NCBI GenBank assembly: GCA_018241965.1
Contig: JAFECS010000049.1
Location: forward strand, 50,018-114,017
Length of the DNA stretch: 64,000 bases
Source of the DNA: Pseudomonadota bacterium
GTDB lineage: Bacteria > Pseudomonadota > Gammaproteobacteria > Berkiellales > Berkiellaceae
Direction: 5' to 3'
Positions within the stretch are counted from its first letter, which is position 1, and every line of letters begins with the position of its first letter. The position numbers and the translations under genes were made by a program. Positions 17,801 to 25,883 of the stretch are shown piece by piece. The notes below the pieces were generated by a model that saw only the letters and a program-made list of their open reading frames with translations, made no database searches and had not been told where the DNA came from.

Positions 17801-18474
17801 CGGCCTAAAACTTCTTTATCACTAACATCCAAAATTGTGGTTGAAGCGCCTTTTTCTAATAGTTCAAGCGCAATTTCTGGTCTCATTAACGCTAATTTCA
17901 ACGGATATGTTAATGTGTCTTTTCCATCGTCTAACCAATTTGAATCAATATGCTCTGGGGAATCTAAACCCAAGGCGAAAAGCTTTGGGTACCAATTTTC
18001 TTGATGATTAGCTAGAGTTAAACCCGCCATGTGCAACAAATTTAGCCCCTCATCGGTGATATATTTGGGATCAGCTCCATTGCTACATAACACATCAAAT
18101 ACTTGCATATCGTTGTGATAAAGCGCCAAGCAAAGGGGGGTTAAGCTTTTATCATGAGGATTTGTTGAAAGTAGATTTACAAACCGGGAAAAAAGTTTTT
18201 TTCTTTGATCAACATCTGATGCTTCAAGTGCTGTTTTATATTGGCTAAAGATAATTTTAAAAGCAGTGGCATAGGTATTAGTTCCCTTTTCAACTGTTTC
18301 ATTGAGCGCGGCATAATGAATAGATTTAATAATTTGAAAATCATCATCATTTTGAAAATCTAAGGTTTTAAGTTTTTCAAAGATAGCTTGTCGTTTTAGT
18401 TGTTCGCCAATAGCTTCCAACAAGCTGTTTGTATTATGAAAATCAATTTGTTGAAGAGTACCTGACAAAGACAT
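14878..18474 (-). CDS. Ankyrin-repeat protein with embedded papain-like (C58/YopT-type) domain
   Basis: 1198 residues. Ankyrin-type repeats occur at ~110-300 (TPLCLALYHNDMQVFDVLCSNGADP), ~690-920 (TALHSAFSVKGYETAEILLQ, FEYALENQNKKMLKLLLEHG) and ~1000-1180 (SALVAAAKEGHPEVIEAIL, LPIDLARKHGRPEVTDFL). Between the first blocks, residues ~365-520 are not ankyrin and carry EGWCHGLTTIW (Cys371), SAAGHVIGFMYD (His495) and FITYDANN (Asp512). That Cys...His...Asp order with these contexts resembles peptidase family C58 (YopT/AvrPphB). Ankyrin proteins are frequent effectors in Legionellales. No signal peptide. It is followed by a convergent clan-CD-like gene. Ankyrin content is clear; protease activity is inferred. 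Confidence 0.85.
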   Translation of the reverse strand: MSLSGTLQQIDFHNTNSLLEAIGEQLKRQAIFEKLKTLDFQNDDDFQIIKSIHYAALNETVEKGTNTYATAFKIIFSQYKTALEASDVDQRKKLFSRFVNLLSTNPHDKSLTPLCLALYHNDMQVFDVLCSNGADPKYITDEGLNLLHMAGLTLANHQENWYPKLFALGLDSPEHIDSNWLDDGKDTLTYPLKLALMRPEIALELLEKGASTTILDVSDKEVLGRHLVKLIKDKENDKAKEMLAYPIAYRISPALNKDVTLLDYAIHIKNHEMATHLIKLGANLFHEDEHGKVTYFRIQQNIIDAKLNDDFSEAEKWQNLIENVVLPPKMNLHDFSQVNIIARINWYVKNYNQRNPNNPIKLPFDSPEGWCHGLTTIWGYLKMHQDPKFNEVWFFNKLYEISTLPYDALASEDHLVFDKLIGYANWLQSDAKPGDKYDPGFGFALGQATFPEHMDIQVVDQVQMVFHSKTEIELLLDEYAKKNPGKFIRLSAAGHVIGFMYDKAHDKFITYDANNASGDRTGKVTHGKVVKFPERALSKDEFIRKLEFAFSRFNYQACALSLKIHDKKKGVILEEGHKEKMQQKREAFFDRILAQRENANVDAKSADGKTNISFALMVGDIASAIYFIRKGETLEVQDWLEIIMKEEHFNLILEEVKKQIVKKHPDNAHEIFQQIISAKYDIAKISQPLLNVAVFGKKNAIVIRLLAEGCDIDAVYENSAGAKMTALHSAFSVKGYETAEILLQAKANPNHPMQTQEGPVYPTSWLILLKDAKGLELLLKYKANLSTSGVDLLIEHLINKEPEVNELIKVICHQNQNEFLLKNPRLLYAAIHANNVEAVKLILEALESSPKDKIAHLNHIIHQKTAFEYALENQNKKMLKLLLEHGAPCNDQELARAHKIMHSRKSLIKSVKPRDVSKQDFSMRVFTRHFKDNALVKSILTGDTHEFNKLVNKTNAIQFHKVAPFGEINLLYIAAKCNRPQMAAKLYSLGAEVDNALKDKVGQQSMSALVAAAKEGHPEVIEAILTQSKQHYTTGFTRTKQDDEGKTVLHYLAQRGLTDSFIRFLQTEQDKTKLSAYDFPALCNIYDKQGNSPLHYLAMTATVEDIKRIDDYARKLTNYRGAKVCPQGITSLFKDNRLSALATKNQDGDLPIDLARKHGRPEVTDFLYTLMEESKELTPEIKRPMPAIESPTTTYKKG

Positions 18475-18579
18475 TGTACGCCCGCCCTAAACCACATAGC
18501 ATTTAATTCATTGACTGATGATTGACTATATAAGTTCAGGGCAAGCGTGTAATTAAATCCGTGTAACTACAATAGTATG

Positions 18580-19779
18580 CTATAAAACATAATAGAAAAC
18601 CAAAGTTGCGACAAAGGTAAGCAGCACGGATATTTTAATAATATTAATGTTGAATACTTTTTCAATAATGCTGGTAATCGCCAACGCCACCACTGAAGGG
18701 TAGATTGCTTGCACCAGTGGCTCAATAAATTTCATCAAGCCTTCAAAGCCTAAATTTGCTAATAAAACTGTTACGATAACCACTCCGGCAGACATCGGCA
18801 AATACGGAATATGTAAATGTTTAAAAGTATCTGAACGTTCAATTTCATCGCAAACAATATCAGCGAAGGTAACGCCCGCACCTAAAGCAGTGGTAAAACA
18901 AGCTAATGCAATTGCCATATTCGACACTAATGCCAAATTAGGATGCAAAATATTTAAGCTTAAATGAATTAAAATTTGTGCGCGTTCCACATCAAACAGT
19001 GCCGCATTATGTTTTGCCGCAGAAAAGGCCAGGCCAAGGTAAATGATGGCTAAAAATGCTACGGAGATGACGCTTGCCCAAAAGCAAGTTAAAAACACCG
19101 AATATTCTCTACCTTGCTTTTGCGCAGCATCTTTTTGAAATTTCAGTAAGGCCCACGTTGCAGCACAATAATAAATAGAGCACATTAAATCTAAGGTATA
19201 ATACCCTCCCTCAAAACCAAGCTTGAATGCTTCACCGGCTGTGGCATTCACGGGTACCGTTGTTCCTTGCGTAGTTAATCCAAAATATATAATGATTAAT
19301 AAACAAATCACTAAGGCTGGGGAGAGTATGTAACCTAAAATTGCCAGCACTTGTTCCCGGCGGAAAATACAAGCCAAAGTGAGGATCCCAGAAATGATGG
19401 TAAAGGTCAGTAAACTCAAACTGGGAAAATAAGGGGTTAGTGCGCCATAGGCCACCGTAAAACATCTTGGCATAATGGCAAATGGGCCCAGCATCACTAA
19501 GCCAATAATCATTAACGATACGCCTGGGAATCTGCCAATTTTAAAAAATAATTTACCTGCTTGGCCTTCTTGCAAAATAGTGGCATACAATCCAAGTAAA
19601 GGGCCCAATACAGCCGTTAGCATTAATCCTATGATCCCAACCCAAATCATATTCCCTGAATCACGGCCCATGATGAGCGGAAAAACCACATTGCCTGCCC
19701 CAAAGAACATAGAAAAAATAGCTAAACCGGTTTCCCAAGTCGACATATGTAAAATGGGTTGGCAGAAGCGTTTTAACAT
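18580..19779 (-). CDS. brnQ: Branched-chain amino acid transporter, LIVCS/BrnQ family
   Basis: 399-residue inner-membrane protein with about 12 hydrophobic segments. The N-terminus has the family hallmark GLAIFSMFFGAGNVVFPL; later segments include FTTALGAGVTFADIVCDEIE. BrnQ proteins import Leu, Ile and Val with Na+ or H+. Host-derived amino acid uptake suits an intracellular bacterium. It appears to be a single-gene unit, with no terminator seen. Confidence 0.9.
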   Translation of the reverse strand: MLKRFCQPILHMSTWETGLAIFSMFFGAGNVVFPLIMGRDSGNMIWVGIIGLMLTAVLGPLLGLYATILQEGQAGKLFFKIGRFPGVSLMIIGLVMLGPFAIMPRCFTVAYGALTPYFPSLSLLTFTIISGILTLACIFRREQVLAILGYILSPALVICLLIIIYFGLTTQGTTVPVNATAGEAFKLGFEGGYYTLDLMCSIYYCAATWALLKFQKDAAQKQGREYSVFLTCFWASVISVAFLAIIYLGLAFSAAKHNAALFDVERAQILIHLSLNILHPNLALVSNMAIALACFTTALGAGVTFADIVCDEIERSDTFKHLHIPYLPMSAGVVIVTVLLANLGFEGLMKFIEPLVQAIYPSVVALAITSIIEKVFNINIIKISVLLTFVATLVFYYVL

Positions 19780-19857
19780 GGGGGCATTCCTTTAGATGAA
19801 TATTGCATTATGGCAAACAAACACAAAGCAAGCCATCTAAGTTGCTAATAAGATCCC

Positions 19858-20784
19858 TTATACTAAGGTCTCTGCTTTATGATGCTTAGCGCCGAGTGTT
19901 TCTGGTTTGCTACCAACAACTTCAAGATAATGATCATATAAAACAATAGTACCATCTTGTGCTGGTGGATACTTTTTAAGATAAGTGGTGATTACCTCGT
20001 CCAAATATTTGTCAGCAACGTTATCAGGATATTGTCGCAGGTAATGATAATGTGGTAACCAGCTTTTGATCTGCTTCACCAGTTTTGGTCTACCGATAAT
20101 TTTATCTTGTTCTTCTATTTCTTTAACACTGGTCACATTCAAATTAACATGATTCATCAACTGCCGATATTCGTGCTCATCAAATCGACGCATAGGATCA
20201 TTAAATAAAGTAAAGTACTCTTTATATTTGGGATTATCCTTCAGTTTATCGGCAATATCTTGTATAGGATCGCCCCCCTTGGAACAAAGACGAAGGTAAA
20301 ATTTTCCTTCTGGTTTTAGAACTTTGTGAATGCCTTCTAATACAGCTTGATTGTCTTTCACCCAGTGCAGCACCGTAAAAGAAACCACTAAATCAAAGCT
20401 CTCAGGATATTTTTGATAAAATGAAGCATCTTGGGCATCTTGATATAAAAAATTGAGATTTTTACGTTTGGTGGAGTAGGTATAGGCGGTATCAAGCATC
20501 GATTGTGAATTATCAATACCAATGACTTTGCCTTTGGGGAGTGCATCAGCTATTCTTGCAGAAATTTTGCCATCACCAGAACCAATATCTAGCACCAGCT
20601 CATCACCTTTAAAGGTGAAATGTTTAAAGAAAAATCTATCTGCCCAACCTTCTTGTAACTGAGCATTTTGATTGTATTCTTTGCCATTCCATTGCGTAAA
20701 GAATACATTTGGCAAAGCAAAGGTATTGCCTACAAAAGCAAACAAGGACAGCGTAATGAGTAAAATGGCTTTGCCGAGTTTCAT
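19858..20784 (-). CDS. Class I SAM-dependent methyltransferase with N-terminal signal peptide
   Basis: 308 residues from ATG 20784. Residues 1-24 are a convincing signal peptide (MKLGKAILLITLSLFAFVGN..FA). The rest is a Rossmann methyltransferase: motif I VLDIGSGDGKISARIA, acidic motif II IGIDNSQSM, and motif IV-V SFTVLHWVKD, resembling trans-aconitate methyltransferase and UbiE-type proteins. SAM is cytoplasmic, so an exported methyltransferase would act only if secreted into a host cell or anchored; that is inference. Start choice: GGAAT lies before ATG 20784; the ATG at 20796 has no ribosome-binding site. The 188 bases upstream hold nothing I recognise. Confidence 0.85.
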   Translation of the reverse strand: MKLGKAILLITLSLFAFVGNTFALPNVFFTQWNGKEYNQNAQLQEGWADRFFFKHFTFKGDELVLDIGSGDGKISARIADALPKGKVIGIDNSQSMLDTAYTYSTKRKNLNFLYQDAQDASFYQKYPESFDLVVSFTVLHWVKDNQAVLEGIHKVLKPEGKFYLRLCSKGGDPIQDIADKLKDNPKYKEYFTLFNDPMRRFDEHEYRQLMNHVNLNVTSVKEIEEQDKIIGRPKLVKQIKSWLPHYHYLRQYPDNVADKYLDEVITTYLKKYPPAQDGTIVLYDHYLEVVGSKPETLGAKHHKAETLV

Positions 20785-20972
20785 TAGATATTCCATTTAA
20801 GAAAAATAAGAAGGCAATTCTATCAAATAGCAAAGGCAATGCTAATGATTTATCAACGTCAGACGTCTTACAAACTCTGGTTAATAATCATTTGCGCACT
20901 CACTGATGTAATCACAAGTATTAACAAATCTTGAAGATATGATTGACTCTAACGGAACTATTAAAGAAGGTG

Positions 20973-21971
20973 CTAATCTTCAACTAATTCTTCAATTTCT
21001 GTTGCTTTAATGATCTTCTCTAATAGTACTCCTAATGCATCATAAGGCATGTTTTGTAGTCTTTCTTTGAATGCTAATGGTGCAGTGGGAAACTTATGAG
21101 CTAATAATTTAAGTGATAAGGAAAGGCGCTCATTGTAAGTGCCTGTTAGGATGCCTTGTTGCATGCCTTGTTGCATACCTTCTTGGATCTTTTCTCTTTC
21201 CCATTGATCGATTCTTTCACTTAACATAAGACTTACCTCATTCAAATCGATAAATTCTTTTCTCGCAAATCGCCTTCGAGGTTTCCAAACTCGGTTAATG
21301 TACACAACAAAGGCTTTACGCAAACTATTAAACTGTTCCCCTTGTAGTTGTGATATTAACTTGTCTATAATTACCTTTGTGTTTGTCAAATTACAAACAT
21401 TTTCTAACTCTACTAGAGAAGAAACTATATTATCTTCTTCAAAATTATACTCTCCCAAATCAATTTGCCCAATATCCAGAATTGCATATTCGATATTCGG
21501 CTGATATTTCCTAAGGCTTTCAGGAATAGCATAACTAAAACAATCTTTTAATTTCGTCGGGGCATCCCAAATTTTTGACCCCGTATATAATACTAATGAA
21601 AAAACAGGGGGTAATTCATCGACTTTTTCTATATGTTCATGCCTAATTAAATCTTGATAAATAAGTCCTATATAGGTTAAAACTCGAACAGCCATGAATT
21701 TATCAATGGCACTCTGAAACTCTAAAAGGCAAATGATGTAAAGTGACTTTTTTTTAAAGTCTATTTTCCAAATAATATCACTTTCACGCGTTCTTAAATC
21801 ATCGGTAACATGTTTAACGCTTACTTTCTGTAAACTAGAAAAATCAAGTTGTTTTGTCCAAGCTTCAGGCACAAATCCTTTAATTAAAGACTCGATCATG
21901 ATTGGATGGGAAAATAAAAGTTTTAATGCATGATCGTAACCATGCGTGATTTTTTTAGCTTTTTTAGACAT
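20973..21971 (-). CDS. Rpn-family recombination-promoting nuclease / PD-(D/E)XK protein
   Basis: 332 residues. The N-terminal block THGYDHALKLLFSHP is the Rpn/transposase_31 start. The nuclease core is RESDIIWKI (Asp65) followed by IICLLEFQS (Glu84, Gln86), a PD-(D/E)XK pattern. The C-terminus carries the charged QEGMQQGMQQGI repeat typical of the family. E. coli Rpn proteins promote RecA-independent recombination and can be toxic DNA nucleases. Such genes are often multi-copy. It stands alone here, without flanking inverted repeats that I can see. Confidence 0.88.
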   Translation of the reverse strand: MSKKAKKITHGYDHALKLLFSHPIMIESLIKGFVPEAWTKQLDFSSLQKVSVKHVTDDLRTRESDIIWKIDFKKKSLYIICLLEFQSAIDKFMAVRVLTYIGLIYQDLIRHEHIEKVDELPPVFSLVLYTGSKIWDAPTKLKDCFSYAIPESLRKYQPNIEYAILDIGQIDLGEYNFEEDNIVSSLVELENVCNLTNTKVIIDKLISQLQGEQFNSLRKAFVVYINRVWKPRRRFARKEFIDLNEVSLMLSERIDQWEREKIQEGMQQGMQQGILTGTYNERLSLSLKLLAHKFPTAPLAFKERLQNMPYDALGVLLEKIIKATEIEELVED

Positions 21972-22061
21972 CCTGTCATCTCAACTTGTACTACTATTTA
22001 AATAATAATTGTACATAAATCAAAATGCAATAGCTGAAATAAATTATACGAACAATGTTTG

Positions 22062-22925
22062 TTAGAGCTTTTGTTGCTTTGTTTCAAAGGTTTTGGTATT
22101 CATAAAATCGTTAAAATTACGCACCTGACCTTTACTTCTTACTTGATCAATTTTACGAAATGACAATGTGCTTGTAATCATTTGCTCTTGATTAAGCGTG
22201 CCTTGTGCCAAAACACCGTCTTCTGAAAACCCCACATCAATGGGCGTGAAAATGTTGGCTTGGCCCGTAATGCTTTCATCGGTTGTGCCATATTGTATGC
22301 GCCCCACGGCGCAAGACATGGCTACATAACATTGATTCTCAATGGCCCGTGCGCGGCAAGAATAAAAAACGCGGTGAAAGCTGTGCAGTGAAATGGTATA
22401 ACTTGGCACTAAAATTAATTTAGCCCCTTTGGCACATAAATTTCGCACTAGCTCAGGAAATTCTGAATCGTAACATACAGCAATACCAATCAGGCCAAGG
22501 GCTGTATCAAAAAGCGTTTGCGTCGAGCCAGCTTCTAGTAAACCATCCCCTTGCTCTTGACTCACTAATTGCAGCTTGTCTTGATAACCAAATCCGGTGG
22601 GGCTAAAAAAATAGGCCCGATTCACAAAGCGCCCCGTCACTGACTTAACTATCATAGTGCCTGGCTGAATGTAAATTTGATATTTTTGGGCTAAATGGGT
22701 AAATAATTGCAAATAGTCATCAAGATGTTTTTGAAGCGCTTCAAATAAGGCTAAATCATCCTTTACATGCTTGGTCACCATCTCAACGCAGGCATATTCT
22801 GGCAGCAGCAAAAGCTGTGCCCCATTTTCTTTGGCTTTGCTCACCCATTTTTCCATTTTTTGCGCAAAAGCAGCAAAATTTTCTAAATTTTCAATGGGGT
22901 ATTGGCTTGCACATAAGGTAATCAT
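22062..22925 (-). CDS. Carbon-nitrogen hydrolase (nitrilase superfamily)
   Basis: 287 residues. The catalytic triad is visible: Glu43 in LLLLPEYACVE, Lys117 in YQDKLQLV, and Cys151 in IAVCYDSEFPE. The family hydrolyses amide or nitrile C-N bonds; the substrate is not evident. ATG 22925 overlaps the GNAT stop by four bases (ATGA), so translation is coupled. GNAT-nitrilase fusions in this gene order are known as annotated bifunctional proteins, so the pair here looks like a split form. It is the last gene of an operon starting at the symporter. Confidence 0.92.
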   Translation of the reverse strand: MITLCASQYPIENLENFAAFAQKMEKWVSKAKENGAQLLLLPEYACVEMVTKHVKDDLALFEALQKHLDDYLQLFTHLAQKYQIYIQPGTMIVKSVTGRFVNRAYFFSPTGFGYQDKLQLVSQEQGDGLLEAGSTQTLFDTALGLIGIAVCYDSEFPELVRNLCAKGAKLILVPSYTISLHSFHRVFYSCRARAIENQCYVAMSCAVGRIQYGTTDESITGQANIFTPIDVGFSEDGVLAQGTLNQEQMITSTLSFRKIDQVRSKGQVRNFNDFMNTKTFETKQQKL

Positions 22926-23515
22926 AATGCTTTTGTCCAAAATGCCATGGGTTTAGAAGTTTGTTTATCGCTACCAATTTCTTGCCATTCATAATAGGCA
23001 CACAAGGTGGGATGCTTTTTATAACCAAAATGGTGCCAAATGGGATCTAAGGGTTGAAAATCTTTTGGTTTGCGTGGGTCATCCTGCTCACGCACCACAC
23101 CACAAAAAGCCACTAATTTGCTTCCATAATGCTTGGCTGCTAGTTCGCGCTCTTTAAAGAAATTTTTATAAACACCTTTATTTCGATAAGGCTTTAGTAA
23201 TACGGATTCACCAAAATAAAAAATATCTTCTAGTTTATATCCTTGCTCAACAAAAGGCTTTTGACATTCTTGCGTTTCAAAGCGTAAGGGTATAGCCGTT
23301 GAAGCACCAACTATATTATCTTTATCCCAGACTAAAACTAAAATGGATTCAGAGCAATTCGCATACGTTTGCAAATAGCTTTTTTCATAGCTCAAATCGC
23401 CACTATAAAGATAAGGATATTCTTTAAAGACAGTGATTCTTAATTGGGCCAAGTTATCGATGTAAGGCAAAATTGTTTTGCCCTTCAGGCATTTTATTTT
23501 GATAGAGTCTTGCAT
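22922..23515 (-). CDS. GNAT-family N-acetyltransferase
   Basis: 197 residues with GNAT pattern: an N-terminal strand-helix, VLVWDKDNIVGASTAIPL (strands 2-4), FGESVLLKPYRNKGVYKNFF (acetyl-CoA-binding motif A; RNKGVY matches Q/R-x-x-G-x-G/A loosely), and a C-terminal region with YEWQEIG. The substrate is unknown. Its ATG shares one base with the stop of the SnoaL gene (TAATG). It probably acts on the same compound as the nitrilase downstream. Confidence 0.85.
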   Translation of the reverse strand: MQDSIKIKCLKGKTILPYIDNLAQLRITVFKEYPYLYSGDLSYEKSYLQTYANCSESILVLVWDKDNIVGASTAIPLRFETQECQKPFVEQGYKLEDIFYFGESVLLKPYRNKGVYKNFFKERELAAKHYGSKLVAFCGVVREQDDPRKPKDFQPLDPIWHHFGYKKHPTLCAYYEWQEIGSDKQTSKPMAFWTKAL

Positions 23516-23922
23516 TAATCTTGAACCTGATCAAGCCAATGTTGCATGTTATAATAATTGGTAACACGCGCGATTTTATTATTGTTTATTTCAAAAAAAG
23601 CACCACATCGTAGACGGTACGGTTGATTACTCGCCTCTGGCAGATGCTCATCGGTAGCAAGGTAGACTCCATCAATAAAAAACTCAGCAGAGCCTCTTTT
23701 ACCATCTTCAGTTGCCATAATCACAAGATCAGTGACTTTTTCTTGATAGGCATGATTCATTCTTTGCATAAATTTGCCAAACGCATCAATGCCAACTTCT
23801 GTTTCACCTTGATTAATATCATGAATAACTTTATCGTCTAATAAAGCTAAAAAGGCCTCTATTTTGCGCTGATTGAAAAGTTCATAATATTGTTTAATAA
23901 GAGATTCTGTCACTTGGCGCAT
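23515..23922 (-). CDS. SnoaL-like / NTF2-fold protein
   Basis: 135 residues with the cone-shaped NTF2 fold pattern: YYELFNQRKIEAFLALLDDKVIHDINQG at the start and a C-terminal sheet with YRLRCGAFFEINNNKIARVTNYYN. Members are ketosteroid-isomerase-like enzymes or binding proteins; function here is unknown. ATG 23922 is used because AGGAG lies six bases upstream. The gene overlaps the symporter 3' end by 29 bases and touches the GNAT gene, so all are one transcript. Confidence 0.85.
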   Translation of the reverse strand: MRQVTESLIKQYYELFNQRKIEAFLALLDDKVIHDINQGETEVGIDAFGKFMQRMNHAYQEKVTDLVIMATEDGKRGSAEFFIDGVYLATDEHLPEASNQPYRLRCGAFFEINNNKIARVTNYYNMQHWLDQVQD

Positions 23923-25126
23923 AGTCACTCCTTGAACTTGTTTCTATTTTACTTCCATGAAACTTCTGCCACACTTTCTCAAAAACACGGCAAAGTGCCC
24001 CATTGGCTACCACATTCGTACTGGTAATGATCGGGTCCAGCACCACATTGAGCGCTAGAATAATTGCTATCATTTCACCGGTAAAATTTAAATAAGTTTC
24101 ATAAATGGGTAGCATAATAAATATCGCCCCCCCTAATACGGCAGCGGTAGCAAAACGTGCCAACACAAAAAAGCAACTAAAGGTTGCCCAGGTTGCTAAA
24201 TCCGGATTTGCCCCATAAAAATGCCTGTAGATTAAAAAGCATAAAAAAGCATTGGCGATACAGTCACCCACTTGTTGAATGTTGGTTGTGGCTGGAATAA
24301 TGGCTTTAGCTAAGGAGGGATTCTGTAAGGTTTTAGCTGCGCCCTCAATCGTCCAAGGCATTGTCGATAAACTGCAACTTGAGGTTAAAGCAATGCCGCC
24401 TGCTGGCAACAGCGCTTTGATATTGTTGAGGAGCCTTGAAAACGAAAAACCGGCACCCAGCGTGAATAAAAATATTAGATAAACAGCCAAAAAGAGCAAT
24501 AACCACATCACAATATAGCTATAATAGGTAAACACATGGGTTAACAAATCAGTGGCATAAATTTGGGCGGCAAAACCTAACACAAAAAGTGGAATAAGGC
24601 GCGCAAAGACTTTGGTTAATAACCACTCCATTTTATCTTTACCAAAATCGGTCAACTTGATCAAAAAAGGCTGTTGCGTTAAAGCAACCACTAAACCAAA
24701 TAAAATGCCAAATAACACCCCATTTTGCGCCGACCACCAGTTCGGTTTATTGAAAGGCAAACGCCATAAAGCTTCAAACTGTGTCGATAATTTAGCAATT
24801 GAAAATGTGGGTAATTGTTCTGTCACGGCATTCGCGCTGGCATAGGCATACCAAACACTAGCCATATTGGAAACCACTTCAAAAAGAACAAGCGCTAAAA
24901 TAAAAACCGGTGCTTTGCGTTTAAAACCCAAAATGGTATTTGATATAAAAAAACCTACCGTGAGTGGCATCATCCATAAAAGCAGATCTTTAATAAATAA
25001 ACTGATTGTGTATAAAGCTTGATGAGCAACAGGAGTTAATTTGTCGGCAAATAATATATAAACTGTTAAAACGAATAAGGTTTGAAATAATCGATGCTTT
25101 AACCAAGAACTTAAATGAATGTGCAT
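23894..25126 (-). CDS. Dicarboxylate/amino acid:cation symporter (DAACS family)
   Basis: 410-residue membrane protein of the glutamate-transporter type. Evidence: multiple hydrophobic segments, the re-entrant loop motif SSCSLSTMPWTIEG, and the conserved segment PATTNIQQVGDCIANAF with later LNVVLDPIITSTNVV. It imports a dicarboxylate or amino acid with Na+ or H+. It is the first gene of the coupled set symporter-SnoaL-GNAT-nitrilase and starts 16 bases after rlmB, so it may also be cotranscribed with rnr-rlmB. Its substrate may be the compound processed by the downstream enzymes. Confidence 0.9.
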   Translation of the reverse strand: MHIHLSSWLKHRLFQTLFVLTVYILFADKLTPVAHQALYTISLFIKDLLLWMMPLTVGFFISNTILGFKRKAPVFILALVLFEVVSNMASVWYAYASANAVTEQLPTFSIAKLSTQFEALWRLPFNKPNWWSAQNGVLFGILFGLVVALTQQPFLIKLTDFGKDKMEWLLTKVFARLIPLFVLGFAAQIYATDLLTHVFTYYSYIVMWLLLFLAVYLIFLFTLGAGFSFSRLLNNIKALLPAGGIALTSSCSLSTMPWTIEGAAKTLQNPSLAKAIIPATTNIQQVGDCIANAFLCFLIYRHFYGANPDLATWATFSCFFVLARFATAAVLGGAIFIMLPIYETYLNFTGEMIAIILALNVVLDPIITSTNVVANGALCRVFEKVWQKFHGSKIETSSRSDYAPSDRISY

Positions 25127-25142
25127 ACCTCACCAACCACTG

Positions 25143-25883
25143 TTAACTTCTTTGTCGCAAAACCTCGTATAAAGCTATCCCTGTCGCGACTGAAACATTT
25201 AAACTTTCCACCGTCCCCAATAATGGGATCTTTACCACTTCATCGCAGGCTTCTATTGTTAAACGTTTTAAGCCTTTATCTTCAGTGCCCATCACAATCG
25301 CCACCTTTCTCGTTAATGCAGCTTGCGATAAAACAATTTCAGCATGCCCAGAGGTCCCCACCACCCAAATATCGCGTTTTTGAATTTGCTCAATAAAACG
25401 CACAATATTGGCGCACACTACCACCGGTAGTGTTAAGGTGGCCCCACAGGAAATTTTGCTTACCAAAGCATTGATTGGAGCGCTGTTATCCTTTGGCAGA
25501 ATGACAAAATCGACCCCTAAGGCCTCAGCACTACGTAAACACGCTCCTAAATTATGGGGATCTTGAATGCCTTCTAAAATTAACAACAATGGCTTTTTGT
25601 CGGTATTTTCTAACCAAGTTAAGATATCTTTTTCCGTTTTAGGCGCAAGTGCTTTTACTTTAGCCGCAATACCTTGATGGTGTGTTGATTCAGTGAGTTT
25701 ATCCAGTTTTGTGGTTGCCATATTTTCAATGGCAATACCATGTTGGTTCGCTTTTTCTATAAGATGTTTTATCCTGGCACTGATTTCACCGGTTTCACAA
25801 TAAATTGTTAACAGTGATTCTGGGTGATGTTCTAATGCTGCCATCACCGCATGTACGCCATAAATAATACTTGCATTAGCCAT
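25143..25883 (-). CDS. rlmB: 23S rRNA (guanosine-2'-O-)-methyltransferase RlmB
   Basis: SPOUT methyltransferase that 2'-O-methylates G2251 of 23S rRNA. 246 residues: an N-terminal substrate-binding domain starting IIYGVHAVMAALEH, then the knotted catalytic domain with motif 1 DPHNLGACLRSAEALG, motif 2 VMGTEDKGLK, and motif 3 IPLLGTVESLNVSVATGIALYE. It starts directly at the rnr stop codon (TAA then ATG), and rnr-rlmB linkage is conserved in Gammaproteobacteria. Confidence 0.97.
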   Translation of the reverse strand: MANASIIYGVHAVMAALEHHPESLLTIYCETGEISARIKHLIEKANQHGIAIENMATTKLDKLTESTHHQGIAAKVKALAPKTEKDILTWLENTDKKPLLLILEGIQDPHNLGACLRSAEALGVDFVILPKDNSAPINALVSKISCGATLTLPVVVCANIVRFIEQIQKRDIWVVGTSGHAEIVLSQAALTRKVAIVMGTEDKGLKRLTIEACDEVVKIPLLGTVESLNVSVATGIALYEVLRQRS

